Part shown: positions 60,325-64,000 of the stretch, one piece after another
Position numbering within the stretch: the stretch's first letter is position 1
Layout: the number at the start of each line of letters is the position of its first letter
DNA from: Polytrichum commune
Lineage: Eukaryota; Streptophyta; Polytrichopsida; Polytrichales; Polytrichaceae
Assembly: GCA_950295325.1 (NCBI GenBank)
Contig: OX485803.1
Coordinates: 57,553,554-57,617,553, forward strand
DNA: 64,000 nucleotides
Reading direction: 5' to 3'
Notes under the pieces: model-generated
Told to the model about the DNA's origin: nothing
What the model saw: only the letters and a program-made list of their open reading frames with translations
Database searches by the model: none
Position numbers and translations under genes: made by a program

Positions 60325-63300
60325 TTATCGGGATACTCGGTTCCTGAAGGAGACAATTGAACTGGGTTTGTTAATGACATGACATCCCCGCATGTGCACC
60401 TTCAAGGAATCGAGCTTGAAGGTTCTTCCACATCGCCTGCATGAAGACAACCCAGCCTCTGATTACTTCCAGTTTGCAGGCCATGATAATAAACCGAACC
60501 ATGCAAATGTACCAATAAAACTATTGCTGAAGGTCACATCTTATCTCTAATCAAACTCCGTTGTGAAGGAGACACACAGATAGCTCACTGGAGAATGAAA
60601 CTTCCTCAAGATAGATCAAGTTAAGCTATGGCCGTTCTTAATACTATGATATGATCAATTTTAATGAAGAATTTCAAATGGTGACAAGCTCATGCAACAT
60701 CCATTTCTTTTTTCAGAGTATGTTGAATTGATAATAAACCAGACCATGAAAATGTACCAATAAAACTGTTGCTGAGGGTCACATCTTATCTCTAATCAAA
60801 CTCCGTTGTGAAGGAGAAATACAAATAGCTCACTGGGGAATGAAACTTCCTCAAGATAGGTCAAGTTGAGCTATGGCCGTTCTTAATACCGTGACGTGAT
60901 CACTTTTGTTGGAGAATTGCAAACGGTGACAAACTCATGAAACGTCCATTTCTTTTGTCACAGTAAATTGAATTTTTGCAAAAATGTTAAGGTTGGCGTC
61001 AATCCAAAAATGAACTGTTGGTAGTTACTCTCAAAGTATCAAGATCAAACCTGGCTTCACAATAAAAAAAATTGATGAGGATGGTAGCCATGCACAGGAT
61101 CCAAGCGAACCACCATATACTTACATGCATTCGTGCAGAACCAAGTCCACAGGAGGTTGGCTATGCATCACAGATTCCTGAAGTGTCTTCTCCCAATCTA
61201 AAATAGTGAGTCCTGGAGTGAGTGGCCTGCAACACAATTTGAAGCCAGTGAGTGATGGTTTTATTCTTAGGTGTTGATACATTACTGTATATGAACACTG
61301 AATTTGTAGATGTACAAAGCTTGGACCGATCCAGGTGTAGGAGATGGAACCTTTCATCTCTGGTTCGGTAATCCTTTGTTCTTGAAGAGTGGTCATTCAG
61401 TGACCCAGCACCTTGATAAATGGCTTCTGCACTGGTCGATGTCTCCACTCCTTTCGTGCTGCCATGACTGCACGAGGTGTTGTTGTCAGATACGGAAGGT
61501 TCAGTAATCTGATTTTTGCTGTCTGCTGTATACTGCAGTCCTTCTATAGGAGGCGGCTGAGAGTCGTTGCTCACCTTCCTGCAGGCTGGTTTGGGCATTT
61601 TGTCATCGTGCGTCTGGACGGCAGTGTTGTGTTTGCATGCACTGCCAGTTACACCATGTTATTCATGTTCCAAAAGAAATAACTTGCACCGCGAAATCAT
61701 CACAAAAACATTGTCCGAACAAGATCTTCACATAAAACTGCAAGAGACTCGATTCTCTCGATTTCGGTGATTCCGAATTTTGGGTGTTCCTTGAATTGCC
61801 AAAACAGGGGAGTGGGGTAAGTAAAGGTATACTTGGATACGGATGTTCCGGAGCTCTTTGGTGCTTTTGTGGACTCCTTGACGGCAGGTTCGGTTTTGGA
61901 CTTAGAACACTTTTCCCTGCTGGTCATTGAATTGCCATCATGGATTTTGGTGACAGATGGGATGTCACCGGCCTCATCCCGTGCCGAGATTCTGTTTATG
62001 GAAGGTTTGAGACCGCTGGTGCTGCTGGGCTCCTTGCTCTCATCGTGGAATTTGGTGACAGTGGGGATGTCAGTGCCCTCATCCTGTGTCAAATTGGGCA
62101 AGCTTCTGTGCTTGAATGACTTCTCCCAGCGCGTTTCTCTGTTGTATTTCTGGATTCTGGTAACAGTAGGGATGTCGGAGACCTCTTCTTCTGTGGGATT
62201 CGGCAAACCAGGAACGGTTGGTGTTGGAACCACCTTAGAGCTAATTTTTGCGTTTATTTTCGCCTCGAGTTTGTTGCCTTTCAGGTGGGACGTCGACTCC
62301 CGGCTCTTCGTCTCTCGTCGGGCTCTTGGAGGCTCAACAGGTTCCGGAAATATCACCACTTTTCTGTCATCAGCACCACCATTGGTATCTGCTCTCCTTC
62401 GGGGACTTCTGCTTGGGGCCGATCTACTCTCCCTGGATTTTAGAATCGATGCTAGGCTTTTGACATCTCTCTCCGATTTCGACACCTCGATGGCGATCTT
62501 GCTCCGTCGCGGAGATTTGTCACCGGGTGCTCTCAGGACCTCCTTCACGATCTCCTCGAACGGTGCTGGTTTCTCACATGTGGGTTTCGACTTGCTCCCA
62601 TAATGCACCTTCGATGTATGCTGTGCGGACTGCACAACATCGACACTCCTGCACATCTGGGGCTTGTACCCTCCTAACCTCGCCGCCTTCTTGAGCACAT
62701 ATAACAATGGATCGTTATCCCCCGGATAACATGCGGCCTGTGGACTCGACGGAAGGGCTTGATAACCTCTCGAATTAGCACCGGACCGGTCAGATTCTTT
62801 AAGCGAGGAGAATTTGAGGTCACACTCCCTACCACCGAGTGTGGTGACTATGGCAGCCTTATCGGTTCCAGCTTCCTTCCATGTCCTTCTCTTGGTATGT
62901 CTCTCCCTTGCTGCGCCTATTGGAGTAAATGAGAAAGTAGACAACTCGCCTTTGCTGGTTGTGGCTGTCCCGCTGATGTCCATAGCCGCACTAGTCGAGG
63001 GCGACATTTCTTCATTCGAAGATACGTCTGTCTGCGAGACGCTTGCCGCACCCGTGCCAGCTCGCTTCGTACTTCCACTTTTTGCTGCTGCCCGAGCAGT
63101 CTTCTTCTTAGAGCTCTTCCTGGTCTCGGAGTAAACAGTATTCTCGATGATTTCTTCAGATGGATATGTACCGCAGCTGGAGACGTCGCTATGGTCCAAG
63201 CTACACACTTCTGGTGCAGTCTTGTTGTGAGAGAGACTGTTCATGAGCTGCTCGTTCAACTGATCCATACTGCTGTCGGAAGTGAGATTCACAGCATTGC

Positions 63301-64000
63301 ACATAATTAGGTCTTCGGTGAGACCTGAAGTGTCGTCATTCTCCATCTGCAAGTGCTCCAGGATCAAGGATTGCCTTGTAACTAATTTGTCTGGGGTAGC
63401 GGATCCCAAGAATTTGAATCGCATACTTGTCGGATGAAACTCATCGTGCTCTCTCGCTTGCTCTGAAGCACGAATGTTACATGCATCGTCAGCTCACGAA
63501 GAACTCCACTCCCTTGAAGAGTGCACAAGCGAGAAGACATCTCTCTAGATAAGTGGTAGAGTGGAGGTGACAAGGACGTGCATAAAATCGAAAATCTGGC
63601 ATGGCCGGGTACCTGGTGAAGCGTCGAATAGCTCCAACCCTTTGAGAACGTACTCGCCGCTTCCAGAAACAGGAAGAATGGTATCATTGTCGGAAATGTC
63701 GCACCAGATGAAGGCGCCTTTGTAGTTCCTGCAACAAGCAGAGAAAGCATTATGTTTAGATTTGATGATGAATCAAATTACGGATGGATTTGTCTCGGAC
63801 ACAACACTGAATGTACATTACAGCGGGTCGCTTATCCAAGTGGAGAGCCCGCACTTTCGAATTATTTGTTCTACCCACGCAAAATGTACTGTACACATGC
63901 AGGGAATCAAACCTTCTACAACTGCAATTGGACAGCAAAGTATGGCCGAAAACAGGGTGGAATTAGGGAGTCCTACCTCTTGTACGACCACGAGAAAGAC
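60325..64000 (-). CDS. SOSEKI (DUF966) polarity protein, C-terminal part with C2HC finger
   Basis: Exons read leftward: 64000-63977 (partial), 63728-63613, 63462-61833, 61578-61351, 61226-61125, 60436-60325; all in phase, about 736 residues visible. SFSWSYKR / NYKGAFIWCDISDNDTILPV and GEYVLKGLELFDAS are the end of the conserved SOSEKI DIX-like region, whose start lies beyond the window. SOSEKI proteins polymerise through this domain and mark cell edges and corners in plants. The large exon is hydrophilic and Ser/Lys-rich, with DPLLYVLKKAARLGGYK and FEEIVKEVLRAPGDKSPRR blocks and three DIP-T/S-VTK repeats. The last exons give WEKTLQE and the finger ECMRCGRTFKLDSLKVHMRGC (C-x2-C, H-x4-C). The donor at 61351 (AAAG/GTTCCA) is the least certain junction; another in-phase choice exists nearby. 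Confidence 0.88.
60485..60974. repeat. 245-bp tandem duplication in a SOSEKI intron
   Basis: Two copies (60485 and 60730) starting gataataaacc, sharing tacc-aataaaact, tcacatcttatctctaatca, caaactccgttgtgaaggag and gctatggccgttcttaat. Copies differ by scattered substitutions. Confidence 0.9.

Noticed and set aside
61833-62603. 256-codon plus-strand ORF
   Set aside because: Antisense shadow of the large SOSEKI exon.

Overview
This is nuclear DNA of a land plant. Genes carry short GT-AG introns, intergenic DNA is AT-rich and full of transposon relics, and two families are plant-specific: a SOSEKI polarity protein and an At1g01500-like protein. I cannot fix the lineage. The modest introns and the C2HC finger at the end of the SOSEKI protein would be worth comparing with early-diverging land plants.

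Five gene models are supported. (1) 12343-13101 (-) encodes a 125-residue protein of unknown function in two exons. (2) 17864-22119 (+) encodes a prolyl 4-hydroxylase of 289 residues in eight exons, with the catalytic H-x-D...H...K set. (3) 37211-39618 (+) encodes a small two-exon LEA_3/SAG21-like protein with a likely mitochondrial presequence. (4) 41223-42877 (-) encodes an At1g01500-like protein of 342 residues with a glycine-rich C-terminal membrane segment. (5) 60325-64000 (-) is the 3' part of a SOSEKI (DUF966) gene that runs off the right edge. They are ordinary housekeeping, developmental and stress genes with no common pathway.

Between them lies a layered transposon landscape: a decayed pogo-like (CENP-B type) transposase at the left edge; a Copia LTR element (4734-6509) that lost most of pol and part of one LTR in one deletion but keeps its 5-bp target duplication; a decayed Helitron (about 8.38-11.42 kb) split by a terminal-inverted-repeat (TIR) element; a non-autonomous hAT element with an 8-bp target duplication (15390-16044); and at least six recurring TIR/MITE families. 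The commonest family is PIF/Harbinger (Tourist)-like, about 500 bp, with TIRs like GGGCCACTTCACAC and TTA/TAA target sites. Two related copies sit in introns of the prolyl 4-hydroxylase gene.

The least explained stretch is about 24.14-26.45 kb. It is visibly GC-richer than its surroundings, has two G-boxes exactly 40 bp apart, and carries three tandem diverged copies of a promoter-like cassette, each with a TATA-like element, followed by a short ORF. Nothing in it matches a family I recognise. A second candidate is the threefold DIP-T/S-VTK repeat inside the SOSEKI protein.
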